From Candidatus Parcubacteria bacterium (lineage in GTDB: Bacteria; Patescibacteriota; Saccharimonadia; Saccharimonadales; UBA4665): 64,000 bases of DNA. Below, piece after piece: positions 15,622-23,886 of the stretch. The position numbers and the translations under genes are program-made. The notes under the pieces are model-generated. The model was not told the origin of the DNA. It did no database searches and saw only the letters and a list, made by a program, of their open reading frames with translations. Position 1 is the stretch's first letter, and each line of letters opens with the position of its first letter. Location: positions 62,001-126,000 of the forward strand of contig JAEYSX010000001.1 of the NCBI GenBank assembly GCA_023434325.1, given 5' to 3'.

Positions 15622-17169
15622 ATGAGTACAGAGAAGAAAGACTTTTGCCTGGATGGAGTGGGCACCCCATTGCCGTCACAGCACCCAGAAGCAGGTGTAC
15701 GCTACGGACTCTCCACGAGCCCTGAGGATATGACCGGGATGGCAGACAGTTTTGATGCCAGCACGGGTGTTAATCATGACTCACGTGGTCCTCTTCCTTC
15801 GGCACAAGAGGTTCTTGATGAAACTTATCGTCCGTATGCAGTGCCTGTCTCTGCTCTGCGAGAGCCTGGTGAGCCTATTGCTCGCGCCCCACACCCTAAG
15901 CGCCGCACCGTATGGGCCGTAGCTACTTTGCTTGGCGCCGGCTTTGTTGCAGGCGTAGGGCCTGCACATGACGAGAATTCCGATAATTTTGGCGTCACTG
16001 CGCCTACACCAACGCAGTCTCAGGCTTCGGTTCCTAACGTTGCGCCTGTTCCGGTTGATTGGACAAAAGGCAAAGCTATCGTCCATTTCGTAAGTTTGGA
16101 CGAAGCACAGCCGTTCACGAAGAAGCAACAGAATGAAGTGGTGGAGTCGGTAAAAGGTGGCATTGATATGGTGCACAGCATAAGCGGCGGCAAGTACCCG
16201 AGTATGCCGGTAGAAATGAGTAAAGGCAAGGATCTACGCAAAGAGGGCGTTACGCTAGACGACTTCTGTGATCCAGAAGTTCGCGATGCAACGATTGCTA
16301 AAATTCAACGAGAAGTTGTGTCTGAGGGTAGCAGCAATGACTTACATGTTTCAGTCCTCAATGTTGATGGGGTATGGACTTGCGAAAATGGTGGAACGAT
16401 GCCGAGGGCCCAAGCTCACAGCGACCGCCAATTCATACATGTCACAGCGGGCAGCGAATTGCTATTGGACGCGGGTCCAAAGCTTATCGCTCATAAAATC
16501 CTTCACATGGGCTACGATACTAAGAGCGGCTATGGCCACGATAGCGCTCTTGGGGGCCGCGGCGAAGACACTGGCCGAATTGTTGCAGCGATGTGCAATA
16601 GAGTCTCTAACTATGCGTTTAGCGGCACGTTACCTGGTTCGGGGCACTCACAAACGGGGTATGATCCAGATCCTATAAACGGATTTTTGCGTCGCATGTT
16701 GGGCACACTGGACGAAAATCAGGTTAAGATAGTGACGAACGATACGACGGTAGAATTGCGGGCCTTGTCAGGCGACAACGAAGGAACCAAGCTCATACGA
16801 ATTCCGGTAGAAGGACTTGCGACGCTCCCTAATAATGTCACCGATAAACCGCTTGATAGCGCCGAGCCACACGTTGCAAAGCCGGCAGCTCTGTACATTG
16901 AGCTCTCACACCCGCAGCTTACAGATGGGGATAAGGTCACGAATCAGGAAGTAAAAGCCTATCTGGTGGATGAAGAAGCCAGGCAACCGTCATCATTTCT
17001 GTTGCCTATAGGTAGCAATAAATACGACCACGGCATTTTTGCCAAAGACACCGGTAAGGTATATACGCTTGAGCTCGGTGATAAGACTATAGACTTACGC
17101 GTCGACTCTATCAAAATTCCATCCAAAGGGAACGACGCTGCAGCAGCTGTCAACATTGATTTTCAGTGA
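15622..17169 (+). CDS. Single-pass anchored extracellular protein, degenerate metallopeptidase-like
   Basis: A 515-residue protein. Residues 1-93 are hydrophilic and probably cytoplasmic; one hydrophobic helix at about 94-113 (RRTVWAVATLLGAGFVAGV) is followed by a Pro/Thr/Ser/Gln-rich linker and a large outer domain. Near 288-308 is LIAHKILHMGYDTKSGYGHD, which resembles a HExxHxxGxxH/D zinc site with Lys in place of the catalytic Glu and one spacing change. Nearby Cys residues (216, 254) could form a disulfide. A role at the host-contact surface is inference. Start ATG 15622 is set by the consensus promoter 8 bases upstream. Confidence 0.75.
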   Translation: MSTEKKDFCLDGVGTPLPSQHPEAGVRYGLSTSPEDMTGMADSFDASTGVNHDSRGPLPSAQEVLDETYRPYAVPVSALREPGEPIARAPHPKRRTVWAVATLLGAGFVAGVGPAHDENSDNFGVTAPTPTQSQASVPNVAPVPVDWTKGKAIVHFVSLDEAQPFTKKQQNEVVESVKGGIDMVHSISGGKYPSMPVEMSKGKDLRKEGVTLDDFCDPEVRDATIAKIQREVVSEGSSNDLHVSVLNVDGVWTCENGGTMPRAQAHSDRQFIHVTAGSELLLDAGPKLIAHKILHMGYDTKSGYGHDSALGGRGEDTGRIVAAMCNRVSNYAFSGTLPGSGHSQTGYDPDPINGFLRRMLGTLDENQVKIVTNDTTVELRALSGDNEGTKLIRIPVEGLATLPNNVTDKPLDSAEPHVAKPAALYIELSHPQLTDGDKVTNQEVKAYLVDEEARQPSSFLLPIGSNKYDHGIFAKDTGKVYTLELGDKTIDLRVDSIKIPSKGNDAAAAVNIDFQ

Positions 17170-17417
17170 CCGCACAGGCCTTAGATTTGCTTAAATCAGG
17201 GTTGGGCCAAGATGTGCACCTCCTATTCGTGCCAATCAGCACCAGCACAAACATCCTCGGCTTAAAGCTACTGCTCGAAAAACCCTACGATACGCTGGTC
17301 GTTTAAAGGCGAACAGTAATGGAAGAACGGCAGCTTGCGCTTTACCAAGACTCTGCCCACTATTGGTTAACCCGCATGCAACAGGATGTACCTCTGCTAC
17401 AATTGATGGACATATGA
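17166..17417 (+). pseudogene. Two collinear small ORFs in one frame, possible gene remnant
   Basis: A GTG overlapping the previous stop opens a 46-codon ORF (17166-17306); after TAA, the same frame continues with ATG 17319 (AAAGGCG upstream) for 32 codons to a TGA at 17415-17417 that overlaps the next ATG. Only one stop in 250 bases of one frame, with protein-like composition (LLKSGLGQDVHLLFVPIS, then ALYQDSAHYWLTRMQQDV), suggests either two tiny coupled genes or one gene broken by a nonsense codon. I recognise no family. Confidence 0.3.
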
Positions 17418-18337
17418 TTAACAACTTCCAGCAGATAGCAGGCACCGTTTATCCGGACGCAAAACTTATTGACTACAAAAAACTTGAGGGCGGCGTGTCC
17501 GCACAGGTTTACGCCCTAGAGGTCGCGTTGCCGGACGACAGCGTACAAAAGATGGTAGTGCGACAATATGGTGCAGCAGATCTAAACGCTGACCCGCACA
17601 TAGCAGCGCACGAGTTTGCTTTGCTTCGTATATTACAGGAGCGAGGTTTGCCGACGCCCGAGCCTTATTACGTGGATGAGTCGTGCAAAATATTGCCAAG
17701 CCCCTATATTGTAGTGGAGTTTATTGATGGTCAAGTAGTTGATGAGCCTACCGATGCGGTTAACTTTGCCTGGCAAATGGCGGACGTCCTAGCCAAGATC
17801 CACCAGATTGACGCAGGTGCCGAACTCACCTTTTTACCGGATCAGCAGCAGGCGTTTACAAAGAAGTTGGCGTTGAGGCCCGCGCAGCTTGACGATTCGC
17901 TCAGTGAAGGCCGGATCAGAGATGCGCTGGCAGTACATTGGCCGCCAAAACAGCAGAATAAATCGGTATTGCTGCATGGCGATTTTTGGCCAGGCAATAC
18001 TATGTGGAAGGATGGCAAACTTGCCGGTGTTATCGACTGGGAGGATGCGGCGACAGGCGATCCTTTGGCTGATTTGGGGAACGGCAAGCTCGAGATCCTT
18101 ATGCTGCTTGGGCCAGAAGCCATGGAAGCATTTACTGCTCGCTACACGTTACTCATGTCGCACCTGAACTACGATAATCTTCCGTACTGGGAGCTTTGCG
18201 CCTCTTTGCGCCCGGCCGGCAAAATGGCAGATTGGGGGCTAGACGATGCAACGCTCCATCGGTTGCAGATCGGCCACAAGCAATTTGTTGACCAAGCTAT
18301 AGCTAAAATAAGCCTACTACCCACTGAGCGAGTGTGA
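17414..18337 (+). CDS. APH-family phosphotransferase
   Basis: A 307-residue kinase-fold protein. The N lobe has KLEGGVSAQVYALEV (glycine-rich loop) and VVRQYG; PYIVVEFIDGQVV is the hinge; the Brenner motif is LLHGDFWPGNTMW with metal site GVIDWEDAATGDPLADLG. It resembles aminoglycoside and MDR-type antibiotic kinases, but such genes often act on ordinary metabolites. ATG 17414 is chosen because an extended -10 (TGcTACAAT) lies 10 bases upstream; a longer in-frame start at 17363 would lie before that promoter. Confidence 0.82.
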   Translation: MINNFQQIAGTVYPDAKLIDYKKLEGGVSAQVYALEVALPDDSVQKMVVRQYGAADLNADPHIAAHEFALLRILQERGLPTPEPYYVDESCKILPSPYIVVEFIDGQVVDEPTDAVNFAWQMADVLAKIHQIDAGAELTFLPDQQQAFTKKLALRPAQLDDSLSEGRIRDALAVHWPPKQQNKSVLLHGDFWPGNTMWKDGKLAGVIDWEDAATGDPLADLGNGKLEILMLLGPEAMEAFTARYTLLMSHLNYDNLPYWELCASLRPAGKMADWGLDDATLHRLQIGHKQFVDQAIAKISLLPTERV

Positions 18338-18924
18338 CGCTTCATCATATGAATATAGCTACCATCTGGGCAAATAAAAAACACCGCGCACTTCTGTTGG
18401 TGCTGGCGGCGGCATGTGTCCTACTTGTGATTGGCCTTTCGGGCTATTTGGCGCGCGGCTGGCTACGTAATACGGTGATTCCCGGCTATTACAATCGTAC
18501 GACTGCACCAAAGGTTCAGCGTGTTATTGATGACAAAGCACTCACAATCAACGCCACGTTTGATGATCTTGGATTGCACCTGATTTCGGTCAAAAGCGCC
18601 GAATGCAAGCTTAGTTCGGCCGTATATCTGATGACGAGCATTTCTTGCTCTGCAAACTATGCTGGTAGTGCTCAATACGACAACCGCGAACAAATCGAGG
18701 AGACTGTAGCAGCAAGTGGTCAAACGCTGAAGTCACTCAGCTGGTCTAATGCTAATGATTTTGATAACGGCGAACATTTTCCGATCGTACATTATTACGA
18801 TACGAAAATTGATGGGGTATTTTGCAGCTTTAGTATGACCGATCGCAGAGAGGGTACGTTGACGGCTGCATTATATTGCTATCAAGGCCATCGACTTGTG
18901 GGCGACCCGCACGGCGGTTTGTAG
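18334..18924 (+). CDS. Hypothetical single-pass membrane protein
   Basis: About 191-196 residues: a short cytoplasmic stretch, one N-terminal transmembrane helix (ALLLVLAAACVLLVIGL and on), then an outer domain with at least four Cys (CKLSS, SISCSANY, GVFCSFSM, ALYCYQG) that could form two disulfides. I recognise no family. A GTG at 18334 overlaps the previous stop (GTGA), while ATG 18349 is the other plausible start. It is probably co-transcribed with the kinase gene. Confidence 0.65.
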   Translation: MTLHHMNIATIWANKKHRALLLVLAAACVLLVIGLSGYLARGWLRNTVIPGYYNRTTAPKVQRVIDDKALTINATFDDLGLHLISVKSAECKLSSAVYLMTSISCSANYAGSAQYDNREQIEETVAASGQTLKSLSWSNANDFDNGEHFPIVHYYDTKIDGVFCSFSMTDRREGTLTAALYCYQGHRLVGDPHGGL

Positions 18925-18955
18925 TGAAGCTTTGTGCAAGCACTGCGTAAATCAG

Positions 18956-18981
18956 CCGTCCCGTTTTGCTAGACGGTTTTT
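18956..18981 (+). terminator. Weak terminator
   Basis: A 5-bp stem CCGTC / GACGG with an 11-base loop, directly followed by TTTTT, about 30 bases after the membrane protein stop. Confidence 0.4.
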
Positions 18982-19025
18982 ACCATCGACATGACTTCTC
19001 GTTTATTGCGCACCCGAGTATGGCG

Positions 19026-19385
19026 CTAAGACGGGATATAGTGATCGACAATGCCCCGCTCGGTAGCGTACTCTTTGCCCCAGTCTGCTAGGGCGTCGAG
19101 CGAATCGTTAAGCGTATGCCCGAGGTCGGATAAGTAGTATTCGACGCGGGGCGGGACCTGGTGGTAGGCCTTACGGATTACAATGCCGTCGGCTTCCATT
19201 TCTCGAACTTGCTGGATTAACATCTTTTCGGTTATGCCAGGTATGCGCCGCTTTAACTCGCCAAATCGCAAAGGCCTATCGTGCAGTTCCCATAAAACAA
19301 CCGCCTTCCATTTGCCGCCAATCACGTCGAATGCGGGGCCAAGGCCACAGGAGTAAGGCTTATCAAGCTGTTTTTTATCGGTCAT
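19026..19385 (-). CDS. HxlR-family transcriptional regulator
   Basis: A 119-residue winged-helix regulator. PYSCGLGPAFDVIGGKWKAVVLWEL is the family start (Cys 12 is the residue often used for redox or aldehyde sensing), then LRFGELKRRIPGITEKMLIQQVREMEADGIV (recognition helix) and PPRVEYYLSDLGHTL (wing). It is divergent from a VOC-family gene, with a near-palindromic site between them, so it probably controls that gene and itself. Confidence 0.93.
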   Translation of the reverse strand: MTDKKQLDKPYSCGLGPAFDVIGGKWKAVVLWELHDRPLRFGELKRRIPGITEKMLIQQVREMEADGIVIRKAYHQVPPRVEYYLSDLGHTLNDSLDALADWGKEYATERGIVDHYIPS

Positions 19386-19401
19386 AACAGAGATTGTAGC
19401 A

Positions 19402-19421
19402 TACTTACTAAAAAGTAGGTA
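19402..19421. promoter_or_regulatory. Candidate HxlR operator
   Basis: TACTTACTAAAAAGTAGGTA is a 20-base near-perfect palindrome (one mismatched pair per arm) about 16 bases from the regulator start and 57 bases from the VOC gene start. Its form and position match operators of HxlR-type regulators. Confidence 0.65.
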
Positions 19422-19478
19422 CTTTACTTTATATCAGTAAGGTCTAATACTACAAACCACTAACAGAAAGGCACAGTT

Positions 19479-19874
19479 ATGAACCCGGTAACATGGTTTA
19501 GTATCCCCGCAGAAGACACAGAGGGCGCAAAGCGCTTTTATAATCAAGCATTTGGCTGGGATATTCAGCCCGAGACAAAAGAGGACGACGACCGATATTC
19601 GTTTAACGTCGCACTAACCTCCCCAAACAACGACGAGGAGTTTAATCCTACGAAACCATCGATCATAAACGGCTGTATTATCAAGAAGTCAATCGGCATC
19701 ACAGGGCCAATAGTCCTAATCGAGGTAGATGACCTGGATGTAGCCGCACGCAAAATCAAGGAAGCCGGCGGCATGGTCGTGTCAGAGAAGATCCCGATGA
19801 AGACCCTCAATGGTGCATTTATTTTGGCACAAGACCCCGAGGGCAATATGTTAGAGGTATTTGCCAGTAATTAG
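19479..19874 (+). CDS. VOC-superfamily (glyoxalase-like) protein
   Basis: A 131-residue protein of the vicinal oxygen chelate fold: MNPVTWFSIPAEDTEGAKRFYNQAFGWDI and the second repeat IVLIEVDDLDVAARKIKEAGG, ending FILAQDPEGNMLEVFA with the metal-ligand Glu position. The usual first metal His is Trp or absent, so activity may differ. It is likely a detoxification or small-molecule-binding protein regulated by the divergent HxlR gene. The ATG follows AGAAAGG at 6 bases. Confidence 0.88.
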   Translation: MNPVTWFSIPAEDTEGAKRFYNQAFGWDIQPETKEDDDRYSFNVALTSPNNDEEFNPTKPSIINGCIIKKSIGITGPIVLIEVDDLDVAARKIKEAGGMVVSEKIPMKTLNGAFILAQDPEGNMLEVFASN

Positions 19875-19962
19875 TCGATTGCCACGGCGCGCTCAGACAC
19901 GCCCCATTATCTTGCAGTCTGCTGCACTAGCACCTCAAGGAGGAGAGCTATCCTCGATGCGC

Positions 19963-21396
19963 CTAGGCTTGCTCTAATTGGTACACCGCGTCATCGTAGA
20001 TATCGAGGACAGGTCGGCCGCGCCTTAGCTGGTCGGCTGCAGTGTATAGTTTTGCGGCGTGCCCAGCGCGTGCAGCCGGGTTGTCGAACTTCCAGCCACG
20101 TACTGGTTTGTAACCCCAAGAAACGTTAGGGTCGCGGAACATGGCTACGTCGTCTACAAGGCGAATTGTCTCCTCCATCAGAGTGAGGCCAGTCCGGCTT
20201 CCGCGTGGAACCATGCCTCGGTGGCTTTGAATAAATTCGTAAGCTCCTCTGGTTGTGCGTATGATCGCCCCCTCTTGAGCCATTGCCCGGCTGAGTGGGA
20301 TATTTGTGTTCCAACGGCTCGAACTAAGATTTTCGGGGATCAGATTGAATCCTTCGACAACAGACTCTTTTTCTACTAATGGCTGCATGTCCACGCCTGT
20401 TACACCGCGAACAACAGGATCGTCACTCGCATAGCCTGCTTGCGTTTTTGTCTTTTCGTCGTATTTTGTGCCCATGACAGCGGCTTCTATTCTGCGTGCC
20501 ACTCTTTCGCTAAAGCCAACGGAAATTGCGTGGGCATACGCCAAGCGCGCCGAGCGAAGCTCGTCATAGCCTCCCGGCATTTTGTCGCTTTCGCGCCCGT
20601 CGCCGTAGTTGATATCACTATACAACTCGGCTATTGCGCCGACCAGTCTGTCCTCGGCGGTAATTCCTTCTACGCTATCAAAATAGCGCTGGAGATAGCC
20701 GCTATTATTAACAAGACCGTGCCCATTATGGTATGTAGCGAGCGTGCCGTATTCCCGCTTTTCGAGCTGGCCGACAATGCGGTTGATAGTGCCGATGCGC
20801 GGGTCGCCATAGAGGGTGAATACGGTAAAGAGCGCATTGCCCATAAGTCGTATTGCGCGCTCTGCGTCAGGGTGGTCAAGCGCTGATTCCGGGAGGATCG
20901 ACCGCGCCAGCTCTATTTCGGAGGGCATAACCGATGGGTCTAGCGGGGGTTTGGTCGGGTCAAGCAAGCGCTTTCGTATTAGGTCCTGATCGATGGTGTC
21001 GTGCGGACGGCGCTGGCTTTCTTTCCACGAGGACACATCTGGTAAGCCGCCTACGATCAGCCCGCTTTCGGTCTTCCACCCACGGCTCATCATGGCTTGC
21101 ATGTTTGGCCAAGTGCCGTCGTTACTCCCTAGCTCCACTCGCCCTTTACTGTAAAGTTGACTCTTGCCTGTCGACTGCATAGAGGGAACCCATTCCGGTT
21201 GGCGGCTTAAGTCATGTACGACCTCCGCAGGGCCCATTGCGTCATAATCGCGCGCAGGTCGCGCGTCTTTACCCATTGCCAGAACGATTGCCGCACTGCC
21301 CACAACAATAAGCTTATCTAAGATACGCTCCGGAAAAGCACCCCTGATTTCTGCGAGGATGTTTTCGGGCGTACCTTCCATCAATGCGTGCGACAT
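19963..21396 (-). CDS. Nucleotidyltransferase-like plus degenerate HD-like protein
   Basis: About 477 residues from ATG 21396. Residues 20-50 (LDKLIVVGSAAIVLAMG, then ARPARDYDAMGP) look like the G-S..D-x-D start of a minimal nucleotidyltransferase fold. Around 200-290 the pattern TLATYHNGHGLV ... AIAELYSDINYGDGRE ... DELRSARLAYAHA follows the HD-phosphohydrolase family that begins YHNxxH and has FHDxxY, but the HD pair reads SD. The last 150 residues are unassigned. I prefer 21396 over the longer frame to 21474, whose start is within the AT-rich promoter region. Function unknown. Confidence 0.6.
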   Translation of the reverse strand: MSHALMEGTPENILAEIRGAFPERILDKLIVVGSAAIVLAMGKDARPARDYDAMGPAEVVHDLSRQPEWVPSMQSTGKSQLYSKGRVELGSNDGTWPNMQAMMSRGWKTESGLIVGGLPDVSSWKESQRRPHDTIDQDLIRKRLLDPTKPPLDPSVMPSEIELARSILPESALDHPDAERAIRLMGNALFTVFTLYGDPRIGTINRIVGQLEKREYGTLATYHNGHGLVNNSGYLQRYFDSVEGITAEDRLVGAIAELYSDINYGDGRESDKMPGGYDELRSARLAYAHAISVGFSERVARRIEAAVMGTKYDEKTKTQAGYASDDPVVRGVTGVDMQPLVEKESVVEGFNLIPENLSSSRWNTNIPLSRAMAQEGAIIRTTRGAYEFIQSHRGMVPRGSRTGLTLMEETIRLVDDVAMFRDPNVSWGYKPVRGWKFDNPAARAGHAAKLYTAADQLRRGRPVLDIYDDAVYQLEQA

Positions 21397-21567
21397 AACA
21401 GCGTTTCCAGTCAACCTTCTCTTACAAAATGTTACGAATTTAATATAGTAACATATTATTGACCATACTGCCATATCATAGATCTGACAGAAATTTACCT
21501 CATAGTTCTTGAGAGCGCCGGTTTTAGCTTGGACACGGCAATAACGCGATAATTCTGTTGCCTGGTC

Positions 21568-23814
21568 TTAATCTAGCTCGTCGATGCGCTTAAGCATCTC
21601 GGCCGACCAGCGATACACGTTGTGAGTCTTAATTGATTCGCGGAGCTTCTTCATCCGGCGGGCTTGCTCTGCAGGCTGCATCTCAATAGCTTGGCGAATT
21701 GCTTCGGCGGATTGGTGGCCGTCATACGGATTGATGATCAGCGCGTCACGCAGTTCTTGTGAGGCGCCGGCGTATTGACTGAGTATCAACACGCCGCGTT
21801 CGTCGTTACGTGAGGCGATAAACTCTTTAGCGACTAGGTTCATACCGTCGTGTAGCGGTGTAACCAGACAAAAATCAGCCAGTCTGTAGAGGTTCATAAG
21901 GTAGTCGTGGTTACGGTGTTCTTTAATGAGAATGATTGGCTTCCAGTTCCCCTGCTTGTAGATGTTGTTTATGCGGTCCACTTCTTCGGTCACCCGACGG
22001 TCGAATTCGCGGTAGTCCTCGACGGATGTTCGACTTGGCGCGGCGATTTGCACAAAGGTAAATTCGCTCTGGTACTGAGGGTTTTGCTCTAGGAACAGCT
22101 CGATGGCCTTTACGCGCTCCAGGATACCTTTGGTGTAGTCCAGGCGATCGACGCCCACGCCGATATGAGCGGATTTGATTCCAAGCTCCTCGCGTAGTTT
22201 TTTGGCGGCCTCGTTCTCGGCCTCGACATCTGCCTTGCTCACGGTTTGGCCGGTGAAGTCGATGCTGATTGGGAACGGCTTGATATAGCTGGTGTGGCCG
22301 CCCTTTGTGACCGAGAACTGCTCTAGGTCGATCAATGCCTCGAGCTCACGTCCTACGGTATTGATAAAGTTGTTGCAGAATAGCTGCGTGTGGAACCCTA
22401 CGATATCTGCGCCCAGTAGGCCGTCAAGCAACTCTTTCTTCCATGGGCAGATACTAAACGCCTCGCTATTTGGCCATGGAATATGCCAAAAGATACATAC
22501 GGCGGCGTCGGGCCTGGCTTCTTTGATAAGCTGCGGCAACAGCGCAAAGTGGTAGTCCTGAATAATGACAATTGGGTTCTTTTTGCCTTTGATTTCTTTG
22601 AGGACGGCATCTGCGAACTTGCGGTTGACCTTTTTGTAGCCCTCCCAGTCGTTTTGACGGAATTTCGGTCGGGTGTGTACCATGTGGCAGAGTGGCCAGA
22701 GTGCGCCGTTAGAAAAGCCCTCGTAGTGCCCTTCTACCTCTGTTTTGCTGAGCCATACACGCTTAAGGGTATAGCTGCCTTCGCCCGGAGGAACAGCAAT
22801 TTTATCTTCGTCGTCGGTGACCAACATGTCAGCGTCGCCGCTACCGTGCGCGATCCACATGCCGCCGCACGCTTGCATAACCGGCTCTAGCGCGGTTACC
22901 ATACCGCTTGCCGGAACCATGTGACGGATTTCGCCGCCTTCTTTGTAGTGTACGTACGGTTCGCGGTTGGATACGGCAATAATGTCGCGGTTTTTGAGCA
23001 GGTCTTTTGTAAATTGATGCAAGCGCTCGGCCGTCCATGGCGAATCAAGCTTATCGATGCTTGATTTGGTTGCTTGACGGGCCTCTTGTTTAGCGCGCGC
23101 GAGGCTCTTGTTAATGTTAGAGAATTCTTGGATCACCGGTTCGAACATCGAACCGACACCTGCAAGTGATATACGGCCGCTCGACTTGCCTGATTTGGCG
23201 GACTGCATCGAAGCAATGAGTCGTTGAAGCGGCGCGTGCACAACCCAGCGAAGTATGAACAAGATTGCAACCGAGAATATAACGGCCTGGATGGTCAAAC
23301 GCAGCAGGTTGCGCTGCCACACTCCGGCTACATAATTATCAATAAACGCAGCATTCTGTGCCACGACTATGGCGCCAATAACACCTTGTCGATTACGGAG
23401 CGGTTCTACAAAAATATGAAGGTTTTGGCCATTCGATCTTATAAACTCACTTGTGGCCTTATTGGAGTCCATTGCGTAGACGGCAATTTTTCGCACTGCT
23501 GCGGCGTTGCTAATCGAGTCGCTTGAGGTTGCGAGCGTCTTCTCGTTGCCGTCTATAATCGCTAAGCCCGTTATGCGTTGGTCGTCACTAAAACGATTAA
23601 CTACCTTCTGAAGATCTTCTGTCGCTTTTCCGCTAAAGTCGGTCTCGATCGGTTCTTTTACGGATGTCGCGAGCAACGACGAACGATATTCCAGGTCTGC
23701 CTGAAGCCTCTGCTTCTCTTGCCCGACCTGGCTAAAAGTAAATCCAAAGGTGACGAGCGAAACAATCGCCACCACTGACATTACCACTATAAGCGTTTGC
23801 CTAAGGTGATTCAT
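21568..23814 (-). CDS. otsA: Trehalose-6-phosphate synthase fused to transmembrane sensor-HAMP module
   Basis: A 748-residue fusion. TM1 at about 8-28, an outer domain of about 140 residues with Cache-like traits (ITGLAIIDGNEKTLATSS, PLRNRQGVIGAIVVAQNA), TM2 at about 171-191, a HAMP-like linker at 192-245, then a full GT20 domain from about 275: VSNREPYVHY, PASGMVTALEPVM, IIQDYHFALLPQLI, FWHIPWPNSEAF, GVDRLDYTKGI and LHDGMNLVAKEF, including the donor-site Arg, Lys and Glu. It should make trehalose-6-phosphate from UDP-glucose and glucose-6-phosphate. Plain OtsA is about 470 residues and soluble, so the first 270 residues are extra and look like a signalling receptor. otsB is divergent. TATAGT is 8 bases before the ATG (leaderless type). 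Confidence 0.92.
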   Translation of the reverse strand: MNHLRQTLIVVMSVVAIVSLVTFGFTFSQVGQEKQRLQADLEYRSSLLATSVKEPIETDFSGKATEDLQKVVNRFSDDQRITGLAIIDGNEKTLATSSDSISNAAAVRKIAVYAMDSNKATSEFIRSNGQNLHIFVEPLRNRQGVIGAIVVAQNAAFIDNYVAGVWQRNLLRLTIQAVIFSVAILFILRWVVHAPLQRLIASMQSAKSGKSSGRISLAGVGSMFEPVIQEFSNINKSLARAKQEARQATKSSIDKLDSPWTAERLHQFTKDLLKNRDIIAVSNREPYVHYKEGGEIRHMVPASGMVTALEPVMQACGGMWIAHGSGDADMLVTDDEDKIAVPPGEGSYTLKRVWLSKTEVEGHYEGFSNGALWPLCHMVHTRPKFRQNDWEGYKKVNRKFADAVLKEIKGKKNPIVIIQDYHFALLPQLIKEARPDAAVCIFWHIPWPNSEAFSICPWKKELLDGLLGADIVGFHTQLFCNNFINTVGRELEALIDLEQFSVTKGGHTSYIKPFPISIDFTGQTVSKADVEAENEAAKKLREELGIKSAHIGVGVDRLDYTKGILERVKAIELFLEQNPQYQSEFTFVQIAAPSRTSVEDYREFDRRVTEEVDRINNIYKQGNWKPIILIKEHRNHDYLMNLYRLADFCLVTPLHDGMNLVAKEFIASRNDERGVLILSQYAGASQELRDALIINPYDGHQSAEAIRQAIEMQPAEQARRMKKLRESIKTHNVYRWSAEMLKRIDELD

Positions 23815-23822
23815 ACGTGTCC

Positions 23823-23880
23823 ACTATAGCATATGTTGCTTTAACGTGCTCGGAACCTCAGTTAACAGATGTGCTACCAT
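23823..23880. promoter_or_regulatory. Divergent otsA-otsB promoters
   Basis: Minus strand: TGcTATAGT with the -10 at 23823-23828, 8 bases before the otsA-fusion ATG. Plus strand: TGcTACCAT with the -10 at 23875-23880, 6 bases before the otsB ATG. Both are extended -10 promoters predicted to give leaderless mRNAs; only 72 bases separate the starts. Confidence 0.65.
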
Positions 23881-23886
23881 GAATAT

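Noticed and set aside
17363..17413. Upstream start of the APH gene at 17363
   Set aside because: It lies before the extended -10 at 17398-17403 and adds residues that do not look like the family N terminus.
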